A DNA stretch of 64,000 nt from Sthenelais limicola. Its lineage: Eukaryota; Annelida; Polychaeta; Phyllodocida; Sigalionidae. Positions 62,801 through 64,000 of this stretch are shown one piece after another. The DNA is taken from contig OW804094.1 of assembly GCA_942159475.1 (NCBI GenBank), positions 53,130,966-53,194,965 of the forward strand, given 5' to 3'. Under the pieces are notes generated by a model. It ran no database searches. It saw only the letters and a program-made list of their open reading frames with translations, and was not told the origin of the DNA. Position 1 is the first letter of the stretch. Each line of letters opens with the position of its first letter. The translations under genes and the position numbers were made by a program.

Positions 62801-64000
62801 CACCTCCTCCTTCCTAGCCTCCAGTTGCCTTCCTAGCCTACTCTCTGTTTCTGTTCCTCTGTCTCTCTTCTGAATCCCCCTTTCCTTTCTCATCTTTCTC
62901 CTCTCTCTATCTCTATATCTCCCCATAACCCACCCTTCTCCACCTCTGAAAGCCCATGTGGTGAGGCACTTGACTTGTGGTGGAGTCTGGTGGCAAATAC
63001 AGGAGGTAACTAACAGAGGTAGCTCTAGTTCTTCCATAAATCATCAGGTGTCAGGTCTGAGCCATTGGCTAGTAAGTTCTGCCTTCTATGTTCTCTACAT
63101 ATTCAAGAAACAGTTGACAATTAAGAGTCTGAAGCTTATCTTTCCTCTGTCTCCTAGCCCTCCCAATCAATAGTTCACTTTGTCAGTCTTGCAAAGCCCC
63201 CTCGAAGGCCATTTCCTTCAAATGTATGCCTAGTTTCATTTCATTTCCATGCTTTTCTAGCATGTCTCTTACCTCATACCTGGCCATTGCTCTCTCTCTC
63301 TCCCATTCTCCTCTGGCTCTGTACACCTCCATTATCTCCTCTCCAGGCCTCTATGTCCAACTTCATCTGTCTTTCTGTCAATATGTGTCTTTCTTGAATA
63401 TATCTCGTATTTACTTGTCTTTCTCTCCCTCTCTATCAGCACCCCTCCCTCCCCCATCTTCTACCATTTCATCCTCTCCCTGGAACTTTCTTAACCTCCT
63501 TAATCCATTCTGCCTTCCTATACCCCTCTAATCACTCTTGCTCATCCTCCCTTTTCCATGCACACTATCTCTTCATCCTCTCCCCCTCCCTAGCTCTTTC
63601 TATCCTCTCTCCCCCTAGTATCTTTTTGCTGTCCCAATCCACCTCCTCCTTCCTAGCCTCCAGTTGCCTTCCTAGCCTACCCTCTGTTTCTGTTCCTCTG
63701 TCTCTCTTCTGAATCCCCCTTTCCTTTCTCATCTTTCTCCTCTCTCTATCTCTATATCTCCCCATAACCCACCCTTCTCCACCTCTGAAAGCCCATGTGG
63801 TGAGGCACTTGACTTGTGGTGGAGTCTGGTGGCAAATACAGGAGGTAACTAACAGTGGTGGCTCTAGTTCTTCTATAAATCATCAGGTGTCAGGTGTGAG
63901 CCATTGGCTAGCAAGTCCTGCCTTCTATGTTCTCTACATATTTAAGAAACAGTTGACAATTAAGAGTCTGAAGCTTATCTTTCCTCTGTCTCCTAGCCCT
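35826..64000. repeat. ~839-bp satellite, about 33.6 head-to-tail copies, continuing past the window
   Basis: The same landmark recurs at 36394, 37233, 38072, 38911 and so on to 63226. Most steps are 839 bp, five are 837 (before 40587, 44780, 48973, 51488 and 54842) and one is 833 (before 62387). Copies are nearly identical, differing at scattered diagnostic sites. About two thirds of each unit is strongly pyrimidine-rich on the plus strand. Every copy contains overlapping open frames on both strands (about 101 and 71 codons plus, 66-103 codons minus). They have low-complexity composition (Ser/Pro/Leu or Arg/Glu/Lys-rich) and no recognised domain, so I treat them as by-products of the repeat. 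The left-most copy is the most diverged, as expected at an array edge. Confidence 0.98.
36960..41150. repeat. Satellite block 1 (five units), duplicated at 45346-49530
   Basis: Rare variants repeat in the same order with a shift of 8386 bp (ten units). Examples are the TATCTTTACTCTG change in the units near 37140 and 45530, the CCACCACCTCC change near 39330 and 47712, and the TTTTTTCTCC two-base deletion near 40245 and 48630. Confidence 0.8.

Noticed and set aside
36394..63765. Repeated 101-, 71- and 66-103-codon ORFs as a tandem multigene family
   Set aside because: They overlap one another on both strands, have low-complexity composition, show no recognised domain and lie in near-identical satellite copies where open frames persist by homogeneity.

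Overview
This is eukaryotic nuclear DNA from an animal, most likely a marine invertebrate. The evidence is a 17-exon gene with GT-AG introns, an intronless seven-transmembrane receptor, abundant MITE-like foldbacks, an LTR element, a LINE reverse-transcriptase relic and long satellite arrays. The sequence alone does not fix the phylum. No bacterial operons, rRNA genes or CRISPR arrays are visible.

Layout. (1) 1-1162, minus strand: a class A (rhodopsin-like) GPCR of at least 387 codons, truncated by the left edge. (2) 1163-4900: non-coding sequence with a cluster of spaced GAGTCA palindromes, an AT microsatellite and a dispersed repeat carrying nuclear-receptor-like half-sites. (3) 4916-7920: two adjacent tandem arrays, an ~84-bp composite unit and then a 31-bp unit. 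The second is interrupted at 7921-9175 by a compact LTR element with identical-length 188-bp LTRs and a 4-bp CTAG target duplication. (4) 9176-18150: mostly non-coding, with perfect hairpins, a GGGCCCTAA-rich foldback, MITEs, a tRNA-derived relic and one candidate small secreted-protein ORF (13162-13509). (5) 18154-28835, plus strand: a complete M13-family (neprilysin/ECE-like) type II membrane metallopeptidase. I reconstructed 17 exons totalling 2205 bp (734 aa plus stop) with consistent phases throughout. (6) 28836-35825: non-coding sequence with simple repeats, two more copies of the dispersed repeat, one unrecognised possible terminal exon and a degenerate LINE reverse-transcriptase fragment. 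(7) 35826-64000: about 33.6 head-to-tail copies of an ~839-bp satellite that runs off the right edge.

The two recognisable genes are both cell-surface proteins of types used in peptide signalling: a GPCR and an ectopeptidase family that cleaves peptides. They lie far apart on opposite strands, and nothing in the sequence links them functionally. The peptidase keeps the zinc-binding and catalytic residues but lacks the family's Asn-Ala substrate-binding motif, which is the most interesting protein-level observation. The largest structural feature is the 28-kb satellite. Its diagnostic variants show multi-unit block duplications (shifts of 10, 3, 12-13 and 9 units), meaning a higher-order, recently rearranged array. 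I found no convincing new multi-gene system.
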